Source: Gracilibacillus salitolerans | GTDB taxonomy: Bacteria; Bacillota; Bacilli; Bacillales; Amphibacillaceae | Assembly: GCF_009650095.1 (NCBI RefSeq) | Contig: NZ_CP045915.1 | Location: 5,022,001-5,086,000 of the forward strand | DNA: 64,000 nucleotides | Reading direction: 5' to 3' | Shown here: in pieces, positions 18,506-27,893 of the stretch | How positions within the stretch are numbered: the first letter of the stretch is position 1 | Layout of the letters: each line of letters opens with the position of its first letter | The notes under the pieces: generated by a model | Database searches by the model: none | What the model was told of the DNA's origin: nothing | Seen by the model: only the letters and a program-made list of their open reading frames with translations | Program-made: the position numbers and the translations under genes

Positions 18506-18640
18506 TTAATTCGCTTTCAGTTTTTCAATTTTTTGCTTATGAAATCCATTCAAAATCAACCAGACTACCAAACTCACCTCATAAACGTCTACGGGTAATG
18601 CAATGAGCCCTTTTACTGTAGAGAAAGGTTCCTTGTTCAT
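18506..18640 (-). pseudogene. C-terminal remnant of a DUF4386-like membrane protein
   Basis: A 44-codon frame reads MNKEPFSTVKGLIALPVDVY and then EVSLVVWLILNGFHKQKIEK, ending LKAN. The pattern ALPxxxxEVSLxxWLxxxG is the last helix of DUF4386 proteins, which are normally ~220 residues. An in-frame TAA lies just upstream, and no ribosome binding site precedes the Met. The gene's terminator is intact. The family call rests on one short motif. Confidence 0.6.
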
Positions 18641-18860
18641 CAGAATAATGACTTGTTATTTTTTTGACGGTAATAAATTTTTACGCTTTTATTACATTTT
18701 TATTCTCTTTTTGAAGCGGCTTTGTATTAATTTATGTTCGTCTTGTAGAGCTTCTTGATTTTATATCTCCACTTAAAGTTAAAATCCTTTACACAACTCT
18801 AATTATTTAAAACTCTTTATTATCACATTTATATATATTTCTACCTGTTCTACCTATTGA

Positions 18861-20432
18861 TTAAATTTTCGGTCCTGCTTGTTTTATTTCTGGCATTACA
18901 TTAGAAAAGCGTTCGAAATTGGAAATAAACCTTTCTGCTAACTCTTGTGCTTTTTTGTCATAAGCGTTTTTGTTTCCCCATGTTTGACGAGGGTTTAATA
19001 TTTCTGTCGGAACCCCTGCTATTGTTTCTGGAATAAATAAACCGAAATGAGAATCTTGTTGGTAATTAACTTTCTCCAAATCACCATTAATTGCTGCCCG
19101 AACCATGGTACGAGTGTTTGCTAATTTTATTCTTTCACCGACTCCATATGCACCGCCGGACCACCCAGTATTTACAAGATAAACACGTACATCATGGTCA
19201 TCAATTTTTTTACCAAGTAACTCAGCATATATATTAGGGTCAAGCGGTAGGAACGGTTCACCAAAACAGGTGGAAAAAGTAGCTTCCGGTTCCGTAACGC
19301 CCCTCTCCGTACCAGCAAGTTTCGATGTATACCCGCTCAAGAAATGATACATAGCCTGTTCTTTCTTCAACTTCGAAATCGGCGGAAGTACACCGAATGC
19401 ATCCGCTGTAAGAAAAATAATCACTTTCGGATGACCAGCAATGCTCGGGCTAACCGCTCCAGGGATGTTTTCAATCGAATAAGCAGCACGGGTGTTTTCC
19501 GTATATGTGTTAGCATCAAAATCTAACAATCTAGTTTCAGGATCAATCACTACGTTCTCTAAAACAGAACCATATTTAATTGCCCTCCATATTTGTGGTT
19601 CTTGTTCCTGAGATAGCCCGATACATTTAGCATAACAGCCCCCTTCAAAATTAAAGACACCGGTATCGGACCAGCCATGCTCATCATCACCGATAAGCTT
19701 ACGATTTGGATCTGCTGACAGTGTTGTTTTTCCTGTTCCTGATAAGCCAAAAAACAATGCCACATCGTCAGGACTGTCACCCATATTAGCAGAACAATGC
19801 ATAGGCAATATGCCTTCAAATGGCAACAAAAAATTAAGCACACTGAATACAGATTTTTTCATTTCACCTGCGTAGGCAGTACCGCCAATGAGCACGATTC
19901 TTCTTTCAAATGAAATAGATATGAATGTTTCTGAATGAAGCTCATCCTTCATTGGATCGGCTTTTAATCCAGGCAGACAAATTATTGAAAAATCAGGTTC
20001 CTTTTTTCCTGAATCATGCTCTTCATGTTGAATTAATAGTTGCTTCACGAATAGATTATGCCAGGCTAATTCATTGATCACCCGAATGGAGATTTGGTGG
20101 TTTGGGTCAGCACCGGCTGCTCCTTCAAACATAAACAGCTCTCGACCAGACATATAGGCTAACGCTTTTTTGTAAAGTGAATCAAATGTTTGCTCAGAAA
20201 TCGGTTGGTTGATTTTCCCCCACTTCACCCGTCCTTTTGTAACGGAATCTTCTACAATATATTTATCCTTTGGTGACCTACCTGTAAACTCTCCTGTATA
20301 GGCATGAAGCGCCCCTTTCTCTGTTAGTATTGATTCCTTTAGCGAAATGGACTTTTCGACTAGCTCTGATACAGATAAGTTATTGTATACCTTTCTAGAA
20401 TAAAGCGCATCCATCTCATTAAGCGTCTTCAT
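18861..20432 (-). CDS. pckA: Phosphoenolpyruvate carboxykinase (ATP)
   Basis: A 523-residue gluconeogenic enzyme that converts oxaloacetate and ATP to phosphoenolpyruvate, CO2 and ADP. Signatures: [13 protein letters not shown] near the N-terminus, kinase-1a loop [14 protein letters not shown] near residue 230, IGDDEHGW just after, and the C-terminal RPxTxxxxNxxR-like region. I start at ATG 20432 because AAAGGA directly abuts the upstream ATG at 20441 but is well spaced from this one. The neighbourhood (gapB remnant, tricarboxylate uptake) fits growth on organic acids. Confidence 0.95.
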   Translation of the reverse strand: MKTLNEMDALYSRKVYNNLSVSELVEKSISLKESILTEKGALHAYTGEFTGRSPKDKYIVEDSVTKGRVKWGKINQPISEQTFDSLYKKALAYMSGRELFMFEGAAGADPNHQISIRVINELAWHNLFVKQLLIQHEEHDSGKKEPDFSIICLPGLKADPMKDELHSETFISISFERRIVLIGGTAYAGEMKKSVFSVLNFLLPFEGILPMHCSANMGDSPDDVALFFGLSGTGKTTLSADPNRKLIGDDEHGWSDTGVFNFEGGCYAKCIGLSQEQEPQIWRAIKYGSVLENVVIDPETRLLDFDANTYTENTRAAYSIENIPGAVSPSIAGHPKVIIFLTADAFGVLPPISKLKKEQAMYHFLSGYTSKLAGTERGVTEPEATFSTCFGEPFLPLDPNIYAELLGKKIDDHDVRVYLVNTGWSGGAYGVGERIKLANTRTMVRAAINGDLEKVNYQQDSHFGLFIPETIAGVPTEILNPRQTWGNKNAYDKKAQELAERFISNFERFSNVMPEIKQAGPKI

Positions 20433-20560
20433 ATTTCTCATTCCTTTCGTTCTCTTGTTCTATGCAATTCGGGCTGCACATAGCATAAAGAGTGGTTACT
20501 TTTGAAGAAGGGAACGTTTCTACAACACTTTCACAATATACACAGACAACAACACCCCTA

Positions 20561-20686
20561 TTAGGAAGACTTTAGTAATTTCTCATTTTCAATTATCCTC
20601 GCCTTCATATAAGCAGAAAGCTCTGCTACTCGACAGGAGTAAGCCCATTCGTTATCATACCAGGCTAAAACTTTTATCTGATCTCC
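20561..20686 (-). pseudogene. gapB: C-terminal remnant of GapB-type glyceraldehyde-3-phosphate dehydrogenase
   Basis: The minus strand reads [20 protein letters not shown] followed by [11 protein letters not shown] and a stop at 20561. VxxxxWYDNEWGYSxRV is the conserved C-terminal helix region of bacterial GAPDH, and the EW-YSC form is typical of the gluconeogenic GapB enzyme. Only ~42 of ~340 codons remain. The preceding 120 bp (20687-20810) are coding-like but not GAPDH. Because pckA is adjacent, this looks like a lost gluconeogenic partner. Confidence 0.75.
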
Positions 20687-20810
20687 CCATTACTGCAAGC
20701 GAAAACATCTAATATTAAATAATATATTTCCCACCCCACTTCCTCTTTGATAGCCTGACCGCCAGTACTATCACGAACAATAGCTATAACTTTCTCATAT
20801 GCAATTACCT

Positions 20811-22304
20811 TTAACTAGCTTTTTTCTTAGACCAGATACTTTTGGCAATCGGGAAGGCAAATGAAAGCACAGATAAAATAATTAAAACGAGTGAAATATT
20901 GTTTTCAAACATAATAGAAATACTTCCATTGGAAATTGTCATCGATTGTCTAAAAGATTGTTCCATCATACCACCTAGGATAAACGCTAAAATAAAAGGT
21001 GGAGCTGGGAATGCAAACATTCGCATCAAGAAACCGATGACACCGAATGCTAATAATAAATACAAGTCAAAAACACTGAAACTAATTGCATATACCCCAA
21101 TTAAACTAAACATTAAGACTAACGAAATTAATAGTGGTCTAGGAATGGTTAAAATTCTAGCGATATAAGGAATTAATGGTAAATTTAAGACCAATAGAAA
21201 AATGTTACCGATATACATACTAGCAATAATACCCCAGAAAACTTCAGGGCGATCTCCCATTAACATTGGTCCTGGTTGTAATCCTAATACTAAGAATGCA
21301 CCTAACATAACGGCTGTCGTACCTGAACCTGGAATACCAAGACTTAATAACGGTACAAACGCACCACTAGTCGCAGCATTGTTAGATGCTTCTGGAGCAG
21401 CTAGCCCTTTAACCGATCCTTTTCCAAACTCTTCTGGCTTCTTAGCAATTCGCTTCTCAGCAATGTAACTAATAAACGATGCAATAGTTGCACCGGCACC
21501 TGGTAAAATACCTAAGATAAATCCAAGTAAAGATTGGCGGCCCACCGGACCACTCATTTCCTTCACATCATCTTTAGATAATTTTAAGCTGCCAATTTCT
21601 TTTCCAGAACCAGTTGCAGATTTATGACGACTCATAACTAAATAACAAACTTCTGCAATGGCAAATAACCCTAAAGCAATGACTAGAAAATCAATACCAT
21701 CTAATAAATTCATGCTACCAAATGTGAATCGACCTGTTCCTGTTTGAGGATCAATTCCAATTGTTGCAATCATAAAACCAACAACTGCTGAAATAAGTGC
21801 TTTAATCGTTGAGCCTTCTGATAAACTAGCAATGGCAGTAAGACCTAGTAACATTAAAGCGAAATAAGCAGGTGGTCCAAACGAGATCGCCACACTCGCC
21901 AACATCGGTGCAAAAATCATCAGTAATACAACACTAATGGTTCCACCGGCAAATGAGGAGATAGCCGCAATCGCTAGTGCTTTCCCTGCTTTACCCTGCT
22001 GCGCCATCGGGTATCCATCAAATGATGATGCAACAGTTCCTGAAATGCCTGGCGCATTCAACAATATAGAGGATGTCGAACCACCAAATACCGCACCATA
22101 ATAAACACCTGCCATCATAACCAGCGCTAAAGTCGGATCCATTCCGTACGTAATCGGAATCATTATCGCAATCGCACTAATAGGACCAAGTCCAGGTAGC
22201 ATTCCGATAAATGTACCTACAAACACACCTAATAATACGAATAGAATACCTTCCCAACTAAAGGCCACTTCAAAACCTGTTAAAATTCCTTCAATAGCTC
22301 CCAT
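20811..22304 (-). CDS. tctA: Tripartite tricarboxylate transporter, large membrane subunit TctA
   Basis: A 497-residue permease with about 11-12 hydrophobic helices. TctA signatures: GTFIGMLPGLGPISAIAIMI near residues 30-50, GVYYGAVFGGSTSSILLN-type loop near 67-84, and the related second loop LGIPGSGTTAVMLGAF. These glycine/proline-rich repeats line the substrate path. It is the third gene of the tctC-tctB-tctA operon, 15 bp after tctB. Citrate or another tricarboxylate is the likely substrate, though the family also carries other acids. Confidence 0.93.
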   Translation of the reverse strand: MGAIEGILTGFEVAFSWEGILFVLLGVFVGTFIGMLPGLGPISAIAIMIPITYGMDPTLALVMMAGVYYGAVFGGSTSSILLNAPGISGTVASSFDGYPMAQQGKAGKALAIAAISSFAGGTISVVLLMIFAPMLASVAISFGPPAYFALMLLGLTAIASLSEGSTIKALISAVVGFMIATIGIDPQTGTGRFTFGSMNLLDGIDFLVIALGLFAIAEVCYLVMSRHKSATGSGKEIGSLKLSKDDVKEMSGPVGRQSLLGFILGILPGAGATIASFISYIAEKRIAKKPEEFGKGSVKGLAAPEASNNAATSGAFVPLLSLGIPGSGTTAVMLGAFLVLGLQPGPMLMGDRPEVFWGIIASMYIGNIFLLVLNLPLIPYIARILTIPRPLLISLVLMFSLIGVYAISFSVFDLYLLLAFGVIGFLMRMFAFPAPPFILAFILGGMMEQSFRQSMTISNGSISIMFENNISLVLIILSVLSFAFPIAKSIWSKKKAS

Positions 22305-22319
22305 GCTTCCCCTCCTCTC

Positions 22320-22778
22320 TTAAAACGGTAGTATTCCTTGTGGTAGTTTAATTTGAAGCATAAAAACAAAAATACTATATAGAGCTATCGGAAACACAAT
22401 TGATACAATTGCATTCACAATATGGTTTTTATAACCTAAAAACCATGAACAAAAATAAACGAACAAAACAGTCATAATGATAAAACCAAGTGTTTCAAAT
22501 AACATAATGTAGATTAAGAGTAATGCACCTACACCCAATAAGGCTTTAACATCTTTTTTAGGAATTCGACGCTTTGCCTTTTGCTCTTCTGAATCACTAT
22601 CTTTAGAAAAAATTAGAGCAACCGATAATACTAATAAAACCCATCCCAATGTCTTTGGAACGGCATCCGCATCTACTGGAATATATGGATAGGTTGGCAA
22701 TTGATAACTCATATATAAATAACCTATTGATAATAGAGCTAAGATTAAGCCAATTTTACGATTAACCCCTTGTAACAT
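22320..22778 (-). CDS. tctB: Tripartite tricarboxylate transporter, small subunit TctB
   Basis: A 152-residue protein with four hydrophobic helices (residues ~12-28, 43-60, 78-110, 122-143), the normal TctB layout. A charged loop (SKDSDSEEQKAKRRIPKKD) separates helices two and three. It lies between tctC and tctA, 108 bp after tctC. Assignment rests on position and topology as much as on sequence, because this subunit is poorly conserved. Confidence 0.9.
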   Translation of the reverse strand: MLQGVNRKIGLILALLSIGYLYMSYQLPTYPYIPVDADAVPKTLGWVLLVLSVALIFSKDSDSEEQKAKRRIPKKDVKALLGVGALLLIYIMLFETLGFIIMTVLFVYFCSWFLGYKNHIVNAIVSIVFPIALYSIFVFMLQIKLPQGILPF

Positions 22779-22886
22779 TGGAATTCACCCCTTCCTAGTC
22801 AAAACCCGCTCGGCATTATTTTCATTTAATAACTCGCTAAAAGTATCAGAAGTCAACAAGCATCCTGTTGACTTCCATTAAAGACA

Positions 22887-23933
22887 TTATTCTAATAAAC
22901 CTAATTCTTCAAGAATACTTTTTAGATTCTCTTTTTCTTCATCTAAGAATTGTTTGTATTCTTCACTGCCCATGTACATTTCGTTCCAACCATAGTTTGA
23001 ACGAACATTAGCGAACGCTTCAGAATCACTTAACTCTTTAAATTTATTTTCGTAATATTCAACAGCTGCCGGGTCCATATCTTTTGGACCAAAGAAGCCT
23101 CTCCAGTTTACGAATGTTTCATCGATTCCCTGCTCTTTAGCCGTTGGGAACGTTGAAAGCACTTCACCGTCTAAACGTTCTTCAGATGTTACGGCAAGAA
23201 CTTTAAGTTTATCTGCTCGAACTTGCTCAGCAACTTCAGCTACACCTGTTGAGAATACATCAGCACTTCCGTTTAATACTTGAGTCACACCACCAGCATC
23301 TGGAGCAGAAACATATTTAATTTTTGTAATATCTACACCTGCTGCTTTAGCGAAGCGTACGAACTGAATGTGGTCCATACTGCCAGGAGCAGATGTACCA
23401 ACAATTGTTACACTTTGCGGATCTTCTTTCATATCCTCAAATAGTTCATTTAAATTATCCCATTTTGCATCTTTAGCAACTGCAAAAGCACCGTAGTCAG
23501 CAATCACGTTTGCAATTGGAGTAAAATCTTCATGTCCGTATTCAGACTGGCCATTTAATGGAACTAATAAAATTGGTGAAGATGATACGAATAAGTTGTG
23601 GTTACTACCTTCTTGTTCAGCCATGTAAGCCCAACCCATAGCACCTCCAGCACCTTCTTTGTTAACAACACCCATGTCTTGATCGATCAGACCTTCTTCA
23701 GTTAAAACTTGTGCTGACATTCGAGCCGTTGTATCCCAACCGCCACCAGCACCTGCTGGAGCAACAACTTCGATAGACTCTGAAGGTGTCCATTCACCAT
23801 TGTCTTCACCAGAGTTTTCTTTAGTATCTTCATCGTTTACATTGTCATCATTTGATGACGTGTCTTCACCACCACATGCAGCTAAGAACATTAACATTAA
23901 TACAAATATGGATAATGCTAATAATTTCTTCAT
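22887..23933 (-). CDS. tctC: Tricarboxylate-binding lipoprotein TctC
   Basis: A 348-residue binding protein. The signal peptide ends FLAAC, giving a lipidated Cys at residue 20, followed by an acidic Asn/Asp/Ser linker. The mature protein has the Bug/TctC pattern: IEVVAPAGAGGGWDTTAR, then MDHIQFVRFAKAAGV and the conserved GGVTQVLNGSADV. It captures the substrate outside the cell for TctA/TctB. It is the first gene of the operon, behind the cre-covered promoter at 24051-24087. Confidence 0.93.
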   Translation of the reverse strand: MKKLLALSIFVLMLMFLAACGGEDTSSNDDNVNDEDTKENSGEDNGEWTPSESIEVVAPAGAGGGWDTTARMSAQVLTEEGLIDQDMGVVNKEGAGGAMGWAYMAEQEGSNHNLFVSSSPILLVPLNGQSEYGHEDFTPIANVIADYGAFAVAKDAKWDNLNELFEDMKEDPQSVTIVGTSAPGSMDHIQFVRFAKAAGVDITKIKYVSAPDAGGVTQVLNGSADVFSTGVAEVAEQVRADKLKVLAVTSEERLDGEVLSTFPTAKEQGIDETFVNWRGFFGPKDMDPAAVEYYENKFKELSDSEAFANVRSNYGWNEMYMGSEEYKQFLDEEKENLKSILEELGLLE

Positions 23934-24050
23934 GATAAACCCCCTAATAATTTTAATTTTGATAAGGAAAACCCAACTTAACGAAAAGGAGCAATGCTAA
24001 GGAGGTATTCCCACCCCTCATTTAAAGAGTGTTACAAAGTGTTGATTACT

Positions 24051-24079
24051 ATGATAATTGTTAATCTTTTAAATGTAAC
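24051..24079 (-). promoter_or_regulatory. Candidate promoter of the tct operon
   Basis: Minus-strand GTTACA (24079-24074), a 17-bp spacer and TATCAT (24056-24051) form a σA-like promoter directed at tctC. Two -10 positions and one -35 position differ from consensus, as expected for an activated promoter. The cre site overlaps the -35 box. Confidence 0.55.
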
Positions 24080-24087
24080 CGTTTTCA
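24073..24087. promoter_or_regulatory. cre site (CcpA) upstream of tctC
   Basis: ATGTAACCGTTTTCA matches the cre consensus WTGNAANCGNWNNCW at every specified position. It covers the presumed -35 box, so CcpA would repress tricarboxylate uptake when preferred sugars are present. Confidence 0.75.
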
Positions 24088-24280
24088 AAATAACTCACAT
24101 TAAAAACCTTAAATGTTTTTTGTTCATTTTGTTCACGAGATGGATATGTAATGATCAACTAATAAGGTGTCACGGTCTACTTATTGCCCAGAATAGCAGG
24201 GGATTCATTAAGGTTGGGGTATAACGAAAATTCAGCCAGTGCTGTCTGGTCTACAGTAAGTATGTTTAGTCGCCAATTTT

Positions 24281-24317
24281 TTTAAACAAAAAACTAGAAC
24301 CATATAAATGGTCCTAG
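24281..24317 (-). terminator. Rho-independent terminator of the two-component operon
   Basis: On the minus strand CTAGGACCAT pairs with ATGGTTCTAG (one G·U) over a 4-nt loop, followed by TTTTTTGTTT. The regulator's TAG stop lies within the stem. Confidence 0.85.
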
Positions 24318-24988
24318 CTCTGATAATATTTCCGTTCGGGTCTGCCAACAATTCCGTATTCTAATTCCGCTTGGCACTCACCCTCTGAGATTAAATATTC
24401 TAGATACCTTCTAGCTGTTGTTCGAGATGCCCCCATTTGACGCCCCATTTCTTCAGCTGTAACACCTTTAGCGTCCTTTAGAATCTCTTTTACTTTTTTC
24501 AATGTTAAGGGATCGATTCCTTTAGGAGTATTTTGATCAGGTTCACTAAAGACTGTACTACTTCGCCCGAAATACGTATCTAGTAACTTTTGGTCAACCT
24601 CGTCCTTTTTGTCTATCTCTTCATAAAACTGTTTGAACTTTTTAACCGTATCAACAAAACGTTCCAGACTGACAGGTTTAATAATATAATCGAATATACC
24701 CTTTTTTAAGGCTTCTCGGACAATTTCTTTATCAGTTCCCGCACTAATCATAATAATCCCGATGTCTGGTTTAATTTCTTTAATTTCCTCAATAATTTCT
24801 GTTCCTAATCGATCAGGCATATAAGTGTCGAGTAAAATCAAATCAACATCCGTACCCTGGAGTTTGTCCAATGTATCGTCAGCTGTCAGTGATTTAAAGA
24901 CCACTTCACAATCTTCAATATGTTTAAGAAAACCTTCATGAATAGACGCCACACGATAATCGTCTTCCGTAATCGCTACTTTCAACAT
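24314..24988 (-). CDS. Response regulator, CitT/DctR/DcuR type
   Basis: A 224-residue regulator. The receiver domain has the acidic pocket EDD at residues 8-10, phosphoacceptor Asp54 (DLILLDTYMPD) and Lys in IIKPVSL. The C-terminal helix-turn-helix (TAEEMGRQMGASRTTARRYL) matches regulators that pair with citrate/C4-dicarboxylate sensor kinases. The gene overlaps the kinase gene by 7 bp. It very likely activates the tct operon 380 bp downstream; that link is inferred from position. Confidence 0.9.
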   Translation of the reverse strand: MLKVAITEDDYRVASIHEGFLKHIEDCEVVFKSLTADDTLDKLQGTDVDLILLDTYMPDRLGTEIIEEIKEIKPDIGIIMISAGTDKEIVREALKKGIFDYIIKPVSLERFVDTVKKFKQFYEEIDKKDEVDQKLLDTYFGRSSTVFSEPDQNTPKGIDPLTLKKVKEILKDAKGVTAEEMGRQMGASRTTARRYLEYLISEGECQAELEYGIVGRPERKYYQS

Positions 24989-26586
24989 TTCGCATCGTCA
25001 CCTTCTTCTACTTGCTTTGGTAAGTAAACAGTGAAAACCGTACCTTCTCCTTCTTTACTTTGCACTTCAATATTTCCACGTAGTTCTTCTACAACTTCTT
25101 CCACAATAGATAATCCATAACCTCGGTCATCAGCTCCCTTAGTTGAAAAACTTTTTTCAAAAATTTTACTCTGGAGATCAGCTGGGATGCCATAACCTTC
25201 ATCGCTTACTTCAAAAATAATATCATTCCCTATATCTGTTGCAAAGAAATTAACCTTCTTACTTTCACCATCACTTACTGCTTCAATGGCATTATCTAAT
25301 AGGTTGCCTAAGATTGTAATCATTTTAGATGTATTAATGTGTTTAGGTAACTGAGATAATGAACTATTCTCATCAATGATTAGTTCTACTTTTTTCTCTG
25401 ATGCCTTGCCTATCTTTCCTAAAAGAATAGCTTGGACCGTTTGATCCTCAATATATTTGAATAGTGTTTTCGTTTGGTGTTGATGTTGTTCATACTCCTC
25501 TTGAATTAGATCAATCGCTTCCTGATAATTTCCAAGCTGTAGTAACCCCGATAGAACGTATAGTTTATTTGTATATTCATGTGTTTGAGCACGTAAGTCC
25601 TGGGAATAACTTTTCACTTCAGATAGAGCATTTAACATCTGTTGGATTTCAGTTTTATCTCTAAAACTAGCAACCACCCCAACCGCTTCTCCATTTTCAT
25701 AAATCGGCGTGCGGTTAACGATTACTACCCGATCCCTTAGTATCATCTCATCATCTACATCTGCTTTTCCTTCATGAAGTACTGTAAACATTTTGGTATT
25801 TGGTAGAACTTCATTAATATGTTTAAACTTCACATCTTCAGTCAAACCTAACATCTTTCTAGCTGAATAATTTAAAATCGTGATAATACCATCAGAATCA
25901 ATGGCAATAATACCCTCTTTTACTGAGCGCAATACGGCTTTACGTTCACGATATAAAGACACAATTTCATGAGGTTCTAACCCTAAAATATCATTACGTA
26001 TACTTCGGGTTAAAAATACTCCTCCGATAATCCCTAAGCCTAAAACACCTAATCCGGTTATATATAAAACTTTCAGCCGATCATAAATCGTTCCACGGAT
26101 ATCTTCCAGCATAAACCCAACAGAAACAAGACCTATAATCTCACCTTGATCGTTAAAAATAGGTGCCTTACCTCGAAGTGATGGACCTAATGACCCTACG
26201 GCTTCAGATTTATAATACTCACCATGTATAAGTGCCTGATCATTATCGCCTCCGACCATTTTTCGACCAATTTTAAACTCTTGGGTATGTGAATAACGTA
26301 TACTATTCTTGTTACCAACAACGATAAATTCTGCACCAACCTTATCCCTGATTTTTTCTGCTATCGGCTGAATGACTTCAGATGGTTCGTCTAATTCAAA
26401 CGCATCAATGACTTCAGGCATCAACGAGATGGACGTTGCAACAATTAAAGCACGTTCACCCATTGCGTTCTTCGTCTGATTCCATTCTATGTAACCATAA
26501 ATACCTGTAACCAAAATAGTCACAAATAATAAAAGGGAGATGATTAAGGTTAAAATTTTTGTTTTTAATGAAAATTTTTTAGCCAT
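24982..26586 (-). CDS. Sensor histidine kinase, CitA/DcuS family
   Basis: A 534-residue membrane kinase. TM1 at residues ~10-30, an extracytoplasmic Cache/PDC domain to ~170 (FIVVGNKNSIRYSHTQEFKIG, GPSLRGKAPIFNDQG), TM2 ~173-192, a cytoplasmic PAS domain (VKEGIIAIDSDG...SARKMLGL), then the family-specific H-box THEYTNKLYVLSGLLQLG and a HATPase with LDNAIEAV, DEGYGIP and GYGLSIV. This architecture senses citrate or dicarboxylates outside the cell. It lies upstream of the cognate regulator and the tct operon. Confidence 0.92.
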   Translation of the reverse strand: MAKKFSLKTKILTLIISLLLFVTILVTGIYGYIEWNQTKNAMGERALIVATSISLMPEVIDAFELDEPSEVIQPIAEKIRDKVGAEFIVVGNKNSIRYSHTQEFKIGRKMVGGDNDQALIHGEYYKSEAVGSLGPSLRGKAPIFNDQGEIIGLVSVGFMLEDIRGTIYDRLKVLYITGLGVLGLGIIGGVFLTRSIRNDILGLEPHEIVSLYRERKAVLRSVKEGIIAIDSDGIITILNYSARKMLGLTEDVKFKHINEVLPNTKMFTVLHEGKADVDDEMILRDRVVIVNRTPIYENGEAVGVVASFRDKTEIQQMLNALSEVKSYSQDLRAQTHEYTNKLYVLSGLLQLGNYQEAIDLIQEEYEQHQHQTKTLFKYIEDQTVQAILLGKIGKASEKKVELIIDENSSLSQLPKHINTSKMITILGNLLDNAIEAVSDGESKKVNFFATDIGNDIIFEVSDEGYGIPADLQSKIFEKSFSTKGADDRGYGLSIVEEVVEELRGNIEVQSKEGEGTVFTVYLPKQVEEGDDAKC

Positions 26587-26873
26587 TTTTGTCTTTCCTC
26601 CGTGAAGTGTCTATTACTTATGTACAGAATAACATGAAATGATAATTGCTATTCAATCAAATGTGGAATTAAAAGGTGGTCAGACAGAGAAATTTAAAAC
26701 AGAGCTCTGTGAAGCTAATGTTATGCAAGAAAATATATAGAAGCATTTGACCTTGCTAAGACATTGGCATTTATCCACATACTTTATCATGAATCAGATA
26801 ACACAGAGAAAGATTCCTCATCAATTCACCATTCAGAAGGCAAAATTCCAGCTTATCTTAAACTATTTTGACT
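26587..26873. other. Intergenic region, possibly a short gene remnant
   Basis: The plus strand at about 26738-26870 reads IEAFDLAKTLAFIHILYHES and ends IPAYLKLF before TGA. It has no start signal. The family was not recognised; it is possibly a 3' remnant. Confidence 0.3.
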
Positions 26874-27353
26874 CTATTTATGGTACGGTTCCCCCTTCAT
26901 AATCCTCATCGCCCGATAAACCTGCTCCAACAAAACCAATCGCATCAACTGATGAGGCAATGTCATCTTAGAAAAAGACAGCGCATAATCACTTCGATCG
27001 CTAACTTCCTTACTCAATCCCAACGAACCACCGATAACAAAAACGATCTTACTTTTGCCATGAATCATTAATTGCTCTATTTTTTCGGCAAATTTCTCGG
27101 ATGTTGGCATTTGTCCCATTATTTCCAGGGAAATAACGTAAGCATCTGGGGAAATTTTCGACAGGATTCGTTCGCCCTCTTTTCGTTTTACTTCCTCTTG
27201 TTCCGCTTCACTCATATTCTCTGGTGCTTTCTCATCTGGCACTTCAATTATTTCCATATTGGCATAAGCGCCCAATCTTTTCATATACTCTTGTATACCC
27301 TGTTTTAAATATTTCTCTTTTAACTTTCCTACCGCTACAATCGAAATCTTCAT
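26874..27353 (-). CDS. rlmH: 23S rRNA (pseudouridine1915-N3)-methyltransferase
   Basis: A 159-residue SPOUT-class methyltransferase that methylates a pseudouridine in helix 69 of 23S rRNA using S-adenosylmethionine. Motifs: [20 protein letters not shown] at the start and the knot motif [13 protein letters not shown], ending [11 protein letters not shown], which is diagnostic. ATG at 27353 is preceded by AAGGA with 8-9 nt spacing; the longer frame from 27443 lacks this support. In B. subtilis the same gene (yydA) sits next to htrC and walJ; here they are separated by manA and three other features. Confidence 0.95.
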   Translation of the reverse strand: MKISIVAVGKLKEKYLKQGIQEYMKRLGAYANMEIIEVPDEKAPENMSEAEQEEVKRKEGERILSKISPDAYVISLEIMGQMPTSEKFAEKIEQLMIHGKSKIVFVIGGSLGLSKEVSDRSDYALSFSKMTLPHQLMRLVLLEQVYRAMRIMKGEPYHK

Positions 27354-27513
27354 GTGTGTCATCCTTCCGAAAACTATCATTATTACTATTTTATCAAATC
27401 CATGACCTTGATACGAGTTGTTCATAATTGATTTACGCACCATTTTACCTTACCATTAAATATGGGGATGATTACATCTTTTGTCTCTATCATTATTAAT
27501 TGGAGGCGATTTC

Positions 27514-27873
27514 GTGGAAAAAATCATATTTATTGAAACAGGAACTGGAATAGATGTACATGGACAAAATGTGACCAAAGCCTGTCTTCGTGCTGTTGAA
27601 AATGCCATCCACTACAATTCCATGCCTGGAATTGCAGAATACCTGCCAGAAAACAACCTTCACAACATGAAAGTTAATGTTAGACTAGCCGTTCCCATCG
27701 ACAAAGAAAAAGTAGATGTAGAGCTAGTCAAAAAAGAAATACCATATGGAACCGTGACAGTTGAAGTGATTGATGGCGGTATGGCGACCACATCTGGTAT
27801 TGTTCTCGAAGAAAAAGAAGACAAGAACGATCTGATGTATATTGTCAATGCAGCTGTAGAAGTAGGCTATTAA
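27514..27873 (+). CDS. Lin0512-family protein, function unknown
   Basis: A 119-residue protein. Translation most likely starts at GTG 27514 (VEKIIFIETGTGIDVHGQNV), with GGAGG 7-8 nt upstream, rather than at 27481. The conserved blocks HGQNVTKACLRAVENAI, MKVNVRLAVP and the C-terminal IVNAAVEVGY define the Lin0512 family of small oligomeric-looking proteins with no known activity. It is followed 20 bp later by an aldo/keto reductase gene, probably cotranscribed. Confidence 0.85.
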   Translation: MEKIIFIETGTGIDVHGQNVTKACLRAVENAIHYNSMPGIAEYLPENNLHNMKVNVRLAVPIDKEKVDVELVKKEIPYGTVTVEVIDGGMATTSGIVLEEKEDKNDLMYIVNAAVEVGY

Positions 27874-27893
27874 AAATATTAGGGAGGAATTTT

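Larger units (their letters stand above)
18045..18860. other. Gene-poor region around the DUF4386 remnant
   Basis: Apart from the remnant at 18506-18640 and its terminator, I see no gene. The 69-codon plus-strand frame at 18389-18598 is antisense to the remnant and lacks a ribosome binding site. A loose repeat (GGTTCC/GGAAC) at about 18052-18095 might end the DUF421 transcript. Confidence 0.4.
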
